From the NCBI GenBank assembly GCA_045598285.1, contig JAZLLU010000018.1, positions 3,010 through 67,009 of the forward strand: a stretch of DNA of 64,000 nt, read 5' to 3'. Every line of letters starts with the position of its first letter. Within the stretch, counting starts at the first letter, position 1. This document shows, one piece after another, positions 24,360 to 33,569 of this stretch. A program made the translations under genes and the position numbers. The notes below the pieces were generated by a model. The model saw only the letters and a list, made by a program, of their open reading frames with translations. It was not told the origin of the DNA and ran no database searches. The stretch is from RGIG5612 sp045598285. Its GTDB lineage: Bacteria > Bacillota > Clostridia > Lachnospirales > Lachnospiraceae.

Positions 24360-27300
24360 ATGGCAAATTTAAGTAAAAATGTTTACGAACAAATGACATT
24401 CGATAAAATCAGAATCGGCCTGGCTTCTCCAGAAAAAATTCGTGAGTGGTCACATGGCGAGGTTACAAAACCTGAAACAATTAACTATAGAACCTTAAAA
24501 CCAGAAAAAGACGGTCTTTTCTGTGAAAAGATTTTTGGACCAGCAAAAGACTGGGAATGCCACTGCGGTAAATATAAGAAAATCCGTTATAAAGGCATAA
24601 TCTGTGATCGTTGTGGTGTTGAAGTTACTAAAGCAAGTGTAAGACGTGAGCGTATGGGTTCAATAGAACTTGCTGCTCCAGTTTCTCATATTTGGTATTT
24701 CAAAGGTATCCCTTCTAGAATGGGACTTATCCTTGACCTTTCACCAAAGACATTAGAGAAAGTTTTATACTTTGCTAATCATATCGTTTTAGATCCAGGC
24801 GATACAGACTTAAATTACAAAGAGGTTCTTACTGAAGCTCAATATATGGAAGCTTTAGAAAGAAACGGAGATGCTTCTTCAACACTTAGAGTTGGTATGG
24901 GTGCAGAAGCAATCGACGAAATTTTATCTAATATTGATTTAGATGTTTTGGCTGAAGATTTAAGAGCTCAATTAGATGGCGCAACAGGACAAAAGAAAGC
25001 TAAGCTCGTTAAGAGATTAGAAGTTGTTGAAGCTTTCAGAGCAAGTGGAAATAAACCAGAGTGGATGATTCTTAAAGTTATCCCTGTAATTCCACCAGAT
25101 CTTCGTCCTATGGTTCAACTTGATGGTGGACGTTTTGCAACATCTGATCTCAATGACCTTTACAGAAGAATCATCAATAGAAATAATCGTCTTAAGAGAT
25201 TATTAGAGCTCGGTGCGCCTGAAATTATTGTTCGTAACGAAAAGAGAATGCTTCAGGAAGCTGTTGATGCTTTAATTGATAATGGTAGAAGAGGCCGTCC
25301 AGTAACAGGTCCTGGAAACCGTTCACTTAAATCTCTTTCAGACATGCTTAAAGGTAAACAAGGACGTTTCCGCCAGAACTTACTTGGTAAGCGTGTTGAC
25401 TACTCAGGACGTTCAGTTATCGTTGTTGGTCCAGAACTTAAGATTTATCAATGTGGTCTTCCTAAAGAAATGGCAGTTGAACTATTTAAGCCTTTCGTTA
25501 TGAAGAAACTTTGTGATTATGAAAAAGCTAACAACATCAAGCAAGCTAAGAAGATGGTTGAAAAGCTTCAACCAGAAGTTTGGGATGTATTAGAAGAAGT
25601 TATTAGCGAGCATCCAGTTATGTTGAACCGTGCTCCTACGCTTCACAGACTTGGTATCCAAGCATTCGAGCCTATCTTAGTTGAAGGTCGTGCAATTAGA
25701 CTTCACCCACTTGTATGTACAGCTTACAACGCTGACTTCGATGGTGACCAGATGGCTGCCCACCTTCCACTTAGCGCAGAAGCTCAAGCTGAATGTAGAT
25801 TCCTTCTTCTTTCACCTAACAACTTGCTTAAACCTTCTGATGGTGCGCCAGTTGCAGTTCCTTCACAGGATATGGTTTTAGGTATTTATTATTTAACACA
25901 ACAAAGAGATGGCGAACCAGGCGAAGGCAAGACATTTAAGAACATGAACGAAGCTATTCTTGCTTATGAAAATGGTATCATTACACTTCATAGTAAGATT
26001 AAGGTTAAAGTTGAAACTAAGAACGCTAAAGGCAAAGCAGTAAAAGGTGTTATTGATACATCACTTGGACGTTTGCTCTTTAATGAAGTTATTCCTCAAG
26101 ACCTTGGCTTTGTTGAAAGAAAGAAAGACGAAGATTTCCTTAAACTTGAAATCGACAGCTTAGTTGATAAGAAGACATTAAAGAAAATCCTCGAAAAAGT
26201 TATTAATATTCATGGCGCAACTGTAACAGCAGAAGTTCTTGATAACATCAAGTCTATGGGTTACAAGTACGCTACAAAAGCAGCGTTTACAGTATCTATT
26301 TCAGATATGACTGTTCCAGATGAAAAGGCTGACATCATCAAGAAAGCTGAAGAAGAAGTTGAACTTATCCAAGCCGATTATCGTATGGGCTACTTAACAG
26401 AAGAAGAACGCTACAAAAGTGTTGTTGATACATGGGAAGCAGCCGATAAAGAAGTTACGACAGCTCTTATGAATACTCTTGATAAATACAACAACATTTA
26501 CATGATGGCTGACTCTGGTGCTCGTGGTAGTGACCAACAGATTAAACAGCTTGCAGGTATGCGTGGTTTGATGGCTGATACAACAGGTCGTACAATCGAA
26601 CTTCCTATTAAGTCAAACTTCCGTGAAGGCCTTGATGTTTTGGAATACTTCATTTCTGCCCATGGTGCTCGTAAAGGTTTATCTGATACAGCTCTTCGTA
26701 CAGCCGATTCAGGTTACCTTACACGTCGTCTTGTTGACGTTGCTCAGGAGCTTATCATCAACCAGCTTGATTGCTGCGAAGGTGAAGATGAAGTTCCATA
26801 CATGAGCGTTTATCCATTCATGGATGGTAAAGAAGAAATTGAAAACTTAAGAGATAGAATTTTAGGCCGTTATGCAGCTGAAGATATTCTTGATAAGAAG
26901 GGAAATGTAATCGTTGCAAAGAATCATATGATTACACCTAGCAGAGCAGATGCTGTAATTAAGAGCGGTGCTAAAGAAGTTAAGATTCGTACAGCACTTA
27001 CATGCCAAAGTGAGACAGGCATTTGTTCTAAGTGCTACGGTGCAAACATGGCAACAGGCCAGGCAGTTCAAGTTGGTGAAGCAGTTGGTATTATTGCAGC
27101 TCAGTCAATCGGTGAGCCTGGTACACAGCTTACGATGAGAACATTCCACACTGGCGGTGTTGCTACAGCAGACGATATCACTCAAGGTCTTCCACGTGTT
27201 GAGGAACTTTTCGAAGCTCGTAAACCTAAGGGTGTTGCAATCATTTCTGAGTTCGCTGGTACTGCAGAAGTTCGCATGAACAAGAACAAACGTGAAATCG

Positions 27301-28034
27301 TTGTTACTGCACCAGACGGAAAAGAAAAAGCATACCTTATCCCTTATGGCTCAACAATGAGAATCCAAGAAGGCCAGAAGATTAAAGTTGATGTTGGTGA
27401 AAAACTTACTGAAGGTTCAATTAACCCTCACGATATCATCAAAGTTAAAGATGTAAAAGCTGTACAAGATTACATCATGAAAGAAGTTCAAAGAGTTTAC
27501 AGACTTCAAGGTGTTGAAATTAACGATAAACATATTGAAGTTATCGTAAGACAGATGCTTAAGAAAGTTAAGATTGATGAAGCTGGTGATTCAGATTTCT
27601 TAGTAGGCACAACTGTAAACTTGATTGAATTCAATAAGACAAATAAGAAGTTGGTAGCAGAAGGTAAAGAGCCTGCACAAGGTAAACAAATTATCCTTGG
27701 TATTACTAAGGCTTCACTTGCAACAAATTCATTCCTTAGTGCTGCTTCATTCCAGGAGACAACAAAAGTTCTTACTGAAGCTGCTATTAATGGTAAGGTT
27801 GATCCACTTATTGGTCTTAAAGAAAACGTTATCATTGGTAAGTTGATTCCTGCTGGTACAGGTATGAAACGTTACCGCAATGTTCATCTTAATACTGACG
27901 ACATGATTCTAGAGGCACAAGCAAAAGCCGAAGAAGAAGCTTTAAGAGCTGCCCAAGAAGAAGCCTTAGCAGCCGAAGGCGAAGAACTTGATGTAGCAAA
28001 AGATTTAGAAGAAGTTGCCGAAGAAGATGAATAA
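24360..28034 (+). CDS. rpoC: DNA-directed RNA polymerase subunit beta'
   Basis: A 1224-residue catalytic subunit. The N-terminal zinc finger (CHCGKYKKIRYKGIICDRCG), the magnesium-binding NADFDGDQMA motif, the bridge-helix/trigger-loop region (MADTTGRTIELPIKSNFREGL, GEPGTQLTMRTFHTGG) and the second zinc site (CQSETGICSKCYG) are all present. I use the ATG at 24360, 6 bases from AGGAGGGG, rather than the ATG at 24354, which touches that site. It lies 12 bases after rpoB. The C-terminus is an acidic Ala/Glu-rich tail. Confidence 0.98.
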   Translation: MANLSKNVYEQMTFDKIRIGLASPEKIREWSHGEVTKPETINYRTLKPEKDGLFCEKIFGPAKDWECHCGKYKKIRYKGIICDRCGVEVTKASVRRERMGSIELAAPVSHIWYFKGIPSRMGLILDLSPKTLEKVLYFANHIVLDPGDTDLNYKEVLTEAQYMEALERNGDASSTLRVGMGAEAIDEILSNIDLDVLAEDLRAQLDGATGQKKAKLVKRLEVVEAFRASGNKPEWMILKVIPVIPPDLRPMVQLDGGRFATSDLNDLYRRIINRNNRLKRLLELGAPEIIVRNEKRMLQEAVDALIDNGRRGRPVTGPGNRSLKSLSDMLKGKQGRFRQNLLGKRVDYSGRSVIVVGPELKIYQCGLPKEMAVELFKPFVMKKLCDYEKANNIKQAKKMVEKLQPEVWDVLEEVISEHPVMLNRAPTLHRLGIQAFEPILVEGRAIRLHPLVCTAYNADFDGDQMAAHLPLSAEAQAECRFLLLSPNNLLKPSDGAPVAVPSQDMVLGIYYLTQQRDGEPGEGKTFKNMNEAILAYENGIITLHSKIKVKVETKNAKGKAVKGVIDTSLGRLLFNEVIPQDLGFVERKKDEDFLKLEIDSLVDKKTLKKILEKVINIHGATVTAEVLDNIKSMGYKYATKAAFTVSISDMTVPDEKADIIKKAEEEVELIQADYRMGYLTEEERYKSVVDTWEAADKEVTTALMNTLDKYNNIYMMADSGARGSDQQIKQLAGMRGLMADTTGRTIELPIKSNFREGLDVLEYFISAHGARKGLSDTALRTADSGYLTRRLVDVAQELIINQLDCCEGEDEVPYMSVYPFMDGKEEIENLRDRILGRYAAEDILDKKGNVIVAKNHMITPSRADAVIKSGAKEVKIRTALTCQSETGICSKCYGANMATGQAVQVGEAVGIIAAQSIGEPGTQLTMRTFHTGGVATADDITQGLPRVEELFEARKPKGVAIISEFAGTAEVRMNKNKREIVVTAPDGKEKAYLIPYGSTMRIQEGQKIKVDVGEKLTEGSINPHDIIKVKDVKAVQDYIMKEVQRVYRLQGVEINDKHIEVIVRQMLKKVKIDEAGDSDFLVGTTVNLIEFNKTNKKLVAEGKEPAQGKQIILGITKASLATNSFLSAASFQETTKVLTEAAINGKVDPLIGLKENVIIGKLIPAGTGMKRYRNVHLNTDDMILEAQAKAEEEALRAAQEEALAAEGEELDVAKDLEEVAEEDE

Positions 28035-28070
28035 GAAAAATTTTATCAGTAACAAATTTAATTAATAAAA

Positions 28071-28109
28071 AAGATGGCTGGCGTACTTAAGGTGCGTCAG
28101 TCGTCTTTT
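28071..28109 (+). terminator. Terminator after rpoC
   Basis: Sixteen-base-pair stem AAGATGGCTGGCGTAC/GTGCGTCAGTCGTCTT containing four G-U pairs, a TTAAG loop and a short T-run. The next gene begins only about 20 bases after it. Confidence 0.8.
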
Positions 28110-28129
28110 GAAAAAGAAAAGAACTAGTG

Positions 28130-29572
28130 ATGTACGACGTAATAATAATCGGATGCGGAATTTCTGGCGCAGCCATCGCATACGAACTTTCAAAATATAA
28201 TCTAGAAGTTGCAATGTTGGAAAAAGAAAATGATGTTTCAACAGGTGCAACAAAAGCCAACTCAGGAATCATTCATGCAGGGTATGATCCAGAGCCAGGT
28301 TCTCTTATGGCGAAATTAAATGTAAGAGGTTCGCAAATAACGCAAGAAGTTTGCAAAAAGTTAGATATTCCTTATAAACAATGTGGTGCTATGGTTGTTG
28401 CTTTTAGCGATGAACAAAAAGAAGCACTTGAAAAACTTTATAAGCAAGGCGAAAAAAATGGAGTAAAAAACCAAGCAATAATAGATGGGGACGGTGCAAG
28501 AAATCTAGAACCAAATCTTTCAAAAGATGTTAAGTGGGCGTTATATGAACCGGCTTCAGCAATAATTTCTCCGTGGGAGTTTTGTCTTGCACTTGCTGAA
28601 ACAGCAGTTAAAAATGGAACCAAACTTTTCTTGAATACAGAAGTTTCTAAGATTGAAAAAGAAAATTCTGTTTGGAAAATTAATGATAAATTTGAAACTA
28701 AAATTGTAATTAATGCAACGGGTGTTAATGCTGAAATTGTTCATGATTTGGCGTGTACTCATTCTTTCGAAATGCGTCCTAGAAGTGGAGAGTACTACCT
28801 TTTAGATAAGGAAGAGGGCTCTAGAGTTTCACGAACAATATTTATGGCACCGGATGAAAATGGAAAAGGAGTGCTCGTATCTCCTACAGTTCATGGAAAC
28901 TTAATAGTTGGCCCGAATTCAAAAATTGTAAAAGGAAACGATACAAAGACAACAAATGATGGACTGAATTTTGTAGCAGAAAAATCCAAAGCATCTGTTC
29001 CAAATGTAAACTTGGGGTTAAACATTAGAAACTTTGCAGGCGTTAGAGCACGTACCAATATTAAGGACTTCATAATTGAAGAAGTGTTAGAAGGCACTAA
29101 ACATACAGGATTTATTGATGTAGCAGGAATTTGTTCGCCGGGCCTTTCAGCATCTTTAGCTATTGGTGAATATGTTGCAAAAATTATTGATGATGCAAAG
29201 GATGCGTTACATGTATCGCTAGATAAAAAGGAAAACTTTATTAATACAAGAAAGAAAATTCGTTTTAAGGAATTAAGCGAAGAAGAAAAAGCAAAAATAA
29301 TAAAAGAAAATCCTGCCTTTGGACATATTATTTGCAGATGCGAAACGATTACCGAAGGAGAGATTTTAGCTTGCTTTGATACACCGATTCCACCAAAGAG
29401 TTTGGATGGAATAAAAAGAAGAACAAATACAGGTATGGGTAGATGCCAAGGCGGATTTTGCGCGCCAGCAATAGTTCCTATTATTGCCGAAAAATTAGGC
29501 ATAAGCCCTGATGAAGTACTACAAGAATTAGAAGGCACAGAAATTTTATCAGGAGGTAAACTCCATGTATGA
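28130..29572 (+). CDS. FAD-dependent dehydrogenase, anaerobic glycerol-3-phosphate dehydrogenase-like, with C-terminal iron-sulfur domain
   Basis: A 480-residue protein. The dinucleotide-binding start VIIIGCGISGAAIAYELSK and the DAO-type fold (KANSGIIHAGYDPEPGS, GVRARTNIKDF) fill the first 370 residues. The C-terminal part carries cysteines in HIICRCETITEGE and GMGRCQGGFCAPAIV, the BFD-like [2Fe-2S] pattern of GlpA-type enzymes. Family members oxidise glycerol-3-phosphate or a similar 2-hydroxy acid with FAD. ATG at 28130 is chosen over GTG at 28127; both have weak ribosome binding sites. It overlaps the next gene by 8 bases, forming a three-gene unit with the oxidoreductase and DUF1667 genes. 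Confidence 0.88.
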   Translation: MYDVIIIGCGISGAAIAYELSKYNLEVAMLEKENDVSTGATKANSGIIHAGYDPEPGSLMAKLNVRGSQITQEVCKKLDIPYKQCGAMVVAFSDEQKEALEKLYKQGEKNGVKNQAIIDGDGARNLEPNLSKDVKWALYEPASAIISPWEFCLALAETAVKNGTKLFLNTEVSKIEKENSVWKINDKFETKIVINATGVNAEIVHDLACTHSFEMRPRSGEYYLLDKEEGSRVSRTIFMAPDENGKGVLVSPTVHGNLIVGPNSKIVKGNDTKTTNDGLNFVAEKSKASVPNVNLGLNIRNFAGVRARTNIKDFIIEEVLEGTKHTGFIDVAGICSPGLSASLAIGEYVAKIIDDAKDALHVSLDKKENFINTRKKIRFKELSEEEKAKIIKENPAFGHIICRCETITEGEILACFDTPIPPKSLDGIKRRTNTGMGRCQGGFCAPAIVPIIAEKLGISPDEVLQELEGTEILSGGKLHV

Positions 29573-30842
29573 TTTAATAGTAATTGGTGGTGGCCCAGCT
29601 GGATTAGCAGCAGCGAAGTCGGCTTGGGCAGGTGGACTAAAAAAAGTTTTGATAGTAGAGCGCAACTGGGAGTTAGGTGGAATCCTTAACCAGTGTATTC
29701 ATAATGGATTTGGACTTCATCATTTTAAAGAAGAGTTAACAGGACCAGAGTATGCAGCTCGCTATATAAAAGAAGTAAGCGAAACAGGCATAGAAGCTAG
29801 ACTTGGAACTATGGTCTTAAGCATTGAATCTGACGATGAAAATAAAAAACACTTTGTGCATATGACAGGTAAGGAATGTGGCTACAAAGTTGAAGAAACA
29901 AAATCAATTATTCTTGCCATGGGCTGCAGAGAGCGCCCTAGAGGCGGCGTTGTTATTGCTGGCACTAGACCAGCCGGCGTCTTTACTGCTGGAGCAGCAC
30001 AAAGATACGTTAATATTGATGGGTATTTACCAGGTAAGAAAGTTGTAATTTTAGGAAGCGGCGATATCGGCCTTATTATGGCTAGAAGAATGACTCTTGA
30101 AGGCGCTAAGGTATTAGCATGCGTTGAGCTTATGCCATATTCTAGCGGATTAAATAGAAATATTGTGCAATGCTTAAACGATTATGATATTCCACTTTAT
30201 CTTAGCCACACGGTTACAGAAATTCGTGGAGAAAAAAGAGTTGAACAGGTAGTTGTTAACGAAGTAGATCAAAATAGAAAACCTATTCCTGGAACGGAAA
30301 TGATTTTCGATTGTGACACGCTTCTTCTTAGCTGCGGACTCATTCCAGAAAATGAATTAACTAATGCAGCATCAATTGAAATTGATCCACGTACGAAGGG
30401 GCCAGTTGTTTATGAGAATATGCAAACATGTAAAGAAGGAATTTTTGCATGTGGTAATGTTTGTCATGTTCACGACTTAGTTGACTTTGTAAGTGACGAA
30501 AGTGAGAGGGCTGGTGCGTCAGCAGCTAAGTATGTATTAGAAGGTAATAAAACAACTGATGTTTTAGAAACTGTTGCTAATGGCGGTGCAACTTATATTG
30601 TTCCACAAAAGATTCGCCCAGAGAATCTTGATAAGACACTTAAACTTTTCTTTAGGGTAAACAAAAGCATCCCTAAAGCTGATATTGTAATAAAATCGCA
30701 AGGAAAAGAAATTACACGTCTTCATAAAAAATTCTTAACTCCAGGAGAGATGCAAAACGTTGTTATCTTGAAAGATCAATTAAGTGGAGCAAAAGAAAAA
30801 TTAGAACTTGTAGTTGAAGAGGTAAAGGAGGATAGAGCATGA
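29565..30842 (+). CDS. FAD/NAD(P)-dependent oxidoreductase, partner of the GlpA-like enzyme
   Basis: A 425-residue pyridine-nucleotide-disulfide-reductase-type flavoprotein. Two Rossmann motifs are visible: DLIVIGGGPAGLAAAKSAW at the N-terminus for FAD and KVVILGSGDIGLIMARRM near residue 160 for NAD(P). GIFACGNVCHVHDLVDFVS is the usual C-terminal FAD-contact block. It starts inside the last codons of the preceding gene (AGGAGG within the coding sequence) and overlaps the next by 4 bases. In this arrangement it probably passes electrons between the GlpA-like dehydrogenase and NAD or another carrier. Known homologues occur with GlpA-like and DUF1667 partners. Confidence 0.88.
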   Translation: MYDLIVIGGGPAGLAAAKSAWAGGLKKVLIVERNWELGGILNQCIHNGFGLHHFKEELTGPEYAARYIKEVSETGIEARLGTMVLSIESDDENKKHFVHMTGKECGYKVEETKSIILAMGCRERPRGGVVIAGTRPAGVFTAGAAQRYVNIDGYLPGKKVVILGSGDIGLIMARRMTLEGAKVLACVELMPYSSGLNRNIVQCLNDYDIPLYLSHTVTEIRGEKRVEQVVVNEVDQNRKPIPGTEMIFDCDTLLLSCGLIPENELTNAASIEIDPRTKGPVVYENMQTCKEGIFACGNVCHVHDLVDFVSDESERAGASAAKYVLEGNKTTDVLETVANGGATYIVPQKIRPENLDKTLKLFFRVNKSIPKADIVIKSQGKEITRLHKKFLTPGEMQNVVILKDQLSGAKEKLELVVEEVKEDRA

Positions 30843-31192
30843 AAGAATTGATTTGTATTTGCTGTCCTTCGGGATGTCACCTTCAAGTAGATGAAGAGAA
30901 TGGTTTTAAGGTAACTGGGAATGGTTGCGATAGAGGAGCCGAATACGGAAAGAGTGAGGCACAAGCACCTGTAAGAGTTCTTACTAGCACAGTTGAAGTA
31001 ATAGGTGGAGATATTAGAAGATGCCCGGTTAAAACTGCTGGTGCTATTCCAAAAGAAAAAATATTAGATGCTCAAAGAGAAGTTCAAAGCATAGTACTTA
31101 ACGCACCAATTAATTTAGGTGATGTAATTATAAAAAATGTTTGCGAAACAGGGATTGATGTTATCGCAACAAAAAGGATAGGTAAGAAATGA
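30839..31192 (+). CDS. DUF1667 domain protein
   Basis: A 117-residue cysteine-containing protein. The N-terminus ICICCPSGCHLQVD has a CxxCPxGC-like cluster, GNGCDRGAEYG and DIRRCPVKT supply further cysteines, matching the DUF1667 family that accompanies GlpA/GlpB-like flavoenzymes. The cysteines may bind an iron-sulfur centre that relays electrons; this is inferred from their spacing and neighbours. It is fused in expression to both neighbours by ATGA overlaps. Confidence 0.9.
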   Translation: MKELICICCPSGCHLQVDEENGFKVTGNGCDRGAEYGKSEAQAPVRVLTSTVEVIGGDIRRCPVKTAGAIPKEKILDAQREVQSIVLNAPINLGDVIIKNVCETGIDVIATKRIGKK

Positions 31193-31746
31193 ATTTTAAA
31201 TCCAATGCATTGCAAATTGCAAAGATGGCTATGTTAGTTGCTATTGCGGTAGTGCTAGTTTTGGCTATTCATTTTCCAATTTTTCCAATGGTTCCTTTTT
31301 TAGAATATGACCCGGCCGACATTCCAATTCTAATTGGCGGCTTTGCATTTGGACCAATTCCAGGAGCAATTCTAACAATTGTAACTGCAGTTATTCAGGG
31401 CGTGACGGTTAGTGCTGGAAGTGGAATCTATGGAATTATTATGCATATAATTTCTACACTTGCACTCGTTTTAACATCAAGCATTATCTATACATGCCAC
31501 AAAACAAAAAAACGCGCAATAATAAGTCTTGCAGCAGGATGTGGAGCGATGGTATTTATTATGTTCTTTGCAAACTTACTTATTACGCCAATATTTATGG
31601 GAGTAACGGTTAAACAAACGTTAGAAATTATGCCTTTTATCTTACTTTTTAATTTAATTAAGGCAGTAGTTAACTCGGTTGCATCGTTCTTTCTATATAA
31701 ATTAATTTCACCATTTTTACATAGACACGAAGGAAAAACAAAATGA
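31189..31746 (+). CDS. ribU: ECF transporter S-component, riboflavin transporter RibU-like
   Basis: A 185-residue membrane protein with five to six hydrophobic segments. The stretch PFLEYDPADIPILIGGFAFGP near residue 40 is the hallmark loop of the RibU/FmnP riboflavin-binding S-component. It needs an EcfA-EcfA'-EcfT module, which is encoded at 2.0-4.6 kb. Its position directly behind two FAD enzymes, joined by four-base overlaps, fits supply of flavin precursor to them. No FMN riboswitch is visible, as there is no intergenic space upstream. A folate or other S-component is a less likely alternative. Confidence 0.82.
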   Translation: MNFKSNALQIAKMAMLVAIAVVLVLAIHFPIFPMVPFLEYDPADIPILIGGFAFGPIPGAILTIVTAVIQGVTVSAGSGIYGIIMHIISTLALVLTSSIIYTCHKTKKRAIISLAAGCGAMVFIMFFANLLITPIFMGVTVKQTLEIMPFILLFNLIKAVVNSVASFFLYKLISPFLHRHEGKTK

Positions 31747-33569
31747 GAATCAAACAAGAAAACATAAGAAACATTGCTATTATTGCCCATGTAGATCACG
31801 GCAAAACAACTATGGTTGATGCTATGCTTGCACAAAGCGGAGTGTTTAGAGAAGGCCAGGAAGTTGTTGAACGTGTAATGGACTCTAACGACTTAGAAAG
31901 AGAAAGAGGAATTACAATTCTTTCTAAAAACACTGCGATAGAGTATAACGGCGTAAAAATAAATATTGTTGACACACCGGGGCATGCTGATTTTGGCGGT
32001 GAAGTTGAGCGTGTACTTAAGATGGTTAACGGAGTAATATTGCTTGTAGATGCTTTTGAAGGAACTATGCCACAAACGAAATTTGTTCTTAAAAAAGCGT
32101 TAGAACTTAACTTAGATGTTATCGTTTGCATAAATAAAATAGATAGACCTGAAGCACGTCCAAAAAAAGTTATCGATGAAGTTTTAGAACTTATGATGGA
32201 CTTAGATGCTTCGGATAAACAATTAGATGCACCAATAATTTTTGCATCAGCAAAGCAAGGATTTGCGCTAAAAGATTTAGGTGATGAGCATAAAGATTTA
32301 AAACCTTTGTTTGAGTGCATAATTGAAAATATACCAGCGCCTGAGGGAGATCCTGAGAAAGGAACGCAGGTTCTTATTTCAACAATTGACTACAACGAAT
32401 ATGTTGGAAGAATTGGAGTAGGAAAAGTTGATAACGGCTCTATTGCAGTTGGACAAGAACTTGTACGAATCAATGCGAATAACCTTAAGACACATGAAAA
32501 AGTTAAGATAACAAAACTTTATGAGTTTGAAGGATTAGATAAAAAAGATGTAGCAGAGGCCGGAGTAGGACATATAGTTGCACTCTCTGGAATTTCAGAT
32601 CTTCAAATTGGAGATACAATATGTGCTGATGGAGTAGAAGCAATTCCATTTCAAAAAATTTCCGAGCCAACTATCGCAATGAACTTTATTGTTAACGACA
32701 GCCCGCTTGCTGGAAAAGAAGGTAAGTGGTGCACATCACGTCAAATTAGAGAAAGACTTTATAAAGAACTTAACACAGATGTTTCTTTAAGAGTTGAAGA
32801 TACAGACAATACAGACACATTCAAAGTTTCTGGTAGAGGCGAACTTCACCTTTCTGTTTTAATTGAGAACATGCGCCGCGAGGGTTATGAGTTTGCGGTT
32901 AGCAAGGCAGAAGTAATTTATAAAAAAGATGAGAACGGAAAACGTCTTGAGCCTATGGAAACAGCTATTATCGATGTGCCAGAAGAATTTTCTGGAACGG
33001 TAATCAGTATGTTATCAGAAAGGAAGGGTAACCTCCTTAACATGTCTACACTTAATGATGGTAGCACTAGGTTAGAGTTTAGTATTCCTGCTAGAGGGCT
33101 TATAGGTTTCCATGGAAAGTTTTTAACGAGCACAAAGGGAACAGGAATTATTAATACTATTTTTGAAGGATATGAACCTTATAAGGGTGATATTGCTTAT
33201 AGAAACCAAGGCTCTCTTATAGCTTTTGAAGCTGGAGATGCCGTTACGTACGGATTGTTTGCAGCGCAAGAGCGTGGCGCACTCTTTATTGGACCAGGTG
33301 AAAAAGTTTATGCAGGTATGGTTGTAGGAGAGAATGCAAAGACTGACGATATCGAAGTTAATGTTTGCAAAACAAAGCATCTTACAAACACGAGATCTTC
33401 TAGTGCAGACGAAGCTCTTAAACTTACACCACCAAAAAGATTAAGCCTTGAACAAGCATTAGATTTTATTGATACGGATGAACTTTTGGAAGTTACACCA
33501 GAAAATTTAAGAATAAGAAAACGTATTTTGGATTCAAGACTTCGTAAAAGATCAAATTTTAATAATTAA
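31743..33569 (+). CDS. typA: Ribosome-binding GTPase TypA/BipA
   Basis: A 608-residue translational GTPase. G-motifs are clear: AHVDHGKTTM (G1), RGITI (G2), DTPGHADFGGEV (G3), NKID (G4). Elongation-factor-like domains II, III and V and the TypA-specific C-terminal region (GSLIAFEAGDAVTYGLFAAQERG) follow. TypA helps ribosome assembly and stress growth. The start overlaps the ribU stop as ATGA, with AAGGAA upstream. Its stop codon abuts the ATG of the next gene. Confidence 0.96.
   Translation: MRIKQENIRNIAIIAHVDHGKTTMVDAMLAQSGVFREGQEVVERVMDSNDLERERGITILSKNTAIEYNGVKINIVDTPGHADFGGEVERVLKMVNGVILLVDAFEGTMPQTKFVLKKALELNLDVIVCINKIDRPEARPKKVIDEVLELMMDLDASDKQLDAPIIFASAKQGFALKDLGDEHKDLKPLFECIIENIPAPEGDPEKGTQVLISTIDYNEYVGRIGVGKVDNGSIAVGQELVRINANNLKTHEKVKITKLYEFEGLDKKDVAEAGVGHIVALSGISDLQIGDTICADGVEAIPFQKISEPTIAMNFIVNDSPLAGKEGKWCTSRQIRERLYKELNTDVSLRVEDTDNTDTFKVSGRGELHLSVLIENMRREGYEFAVSKAEVIYKKDENGKRLEPMETAIIDVPEEFSGTVISMLSERKGNLLNMSTLNDGSTRLEFSIPARGLIGFHGKFLTSTKGTGIINTIFEGYEPYKGDIAYRNQGSLIAFEAGDAVTYGLFAAQERGALFIGPGEKVYAGMVVGENAKTDDIEVNVCKTKHLTNTRSSSADEALKLTPPKRLSLEQALDFIDTDELLEVTPENLRIRKRILDSRLRKRSNFNN

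Noticed and set aside
28891..29538. 215-codon minus-strand open frame
   Set aside because: Antisense to the GlpA-like gene and lacking start signals or recognisable domains.
31796..32320. 174-codon minus-strand open frame
   Set aside because: Antisense shadow of the typA GTPase domain.
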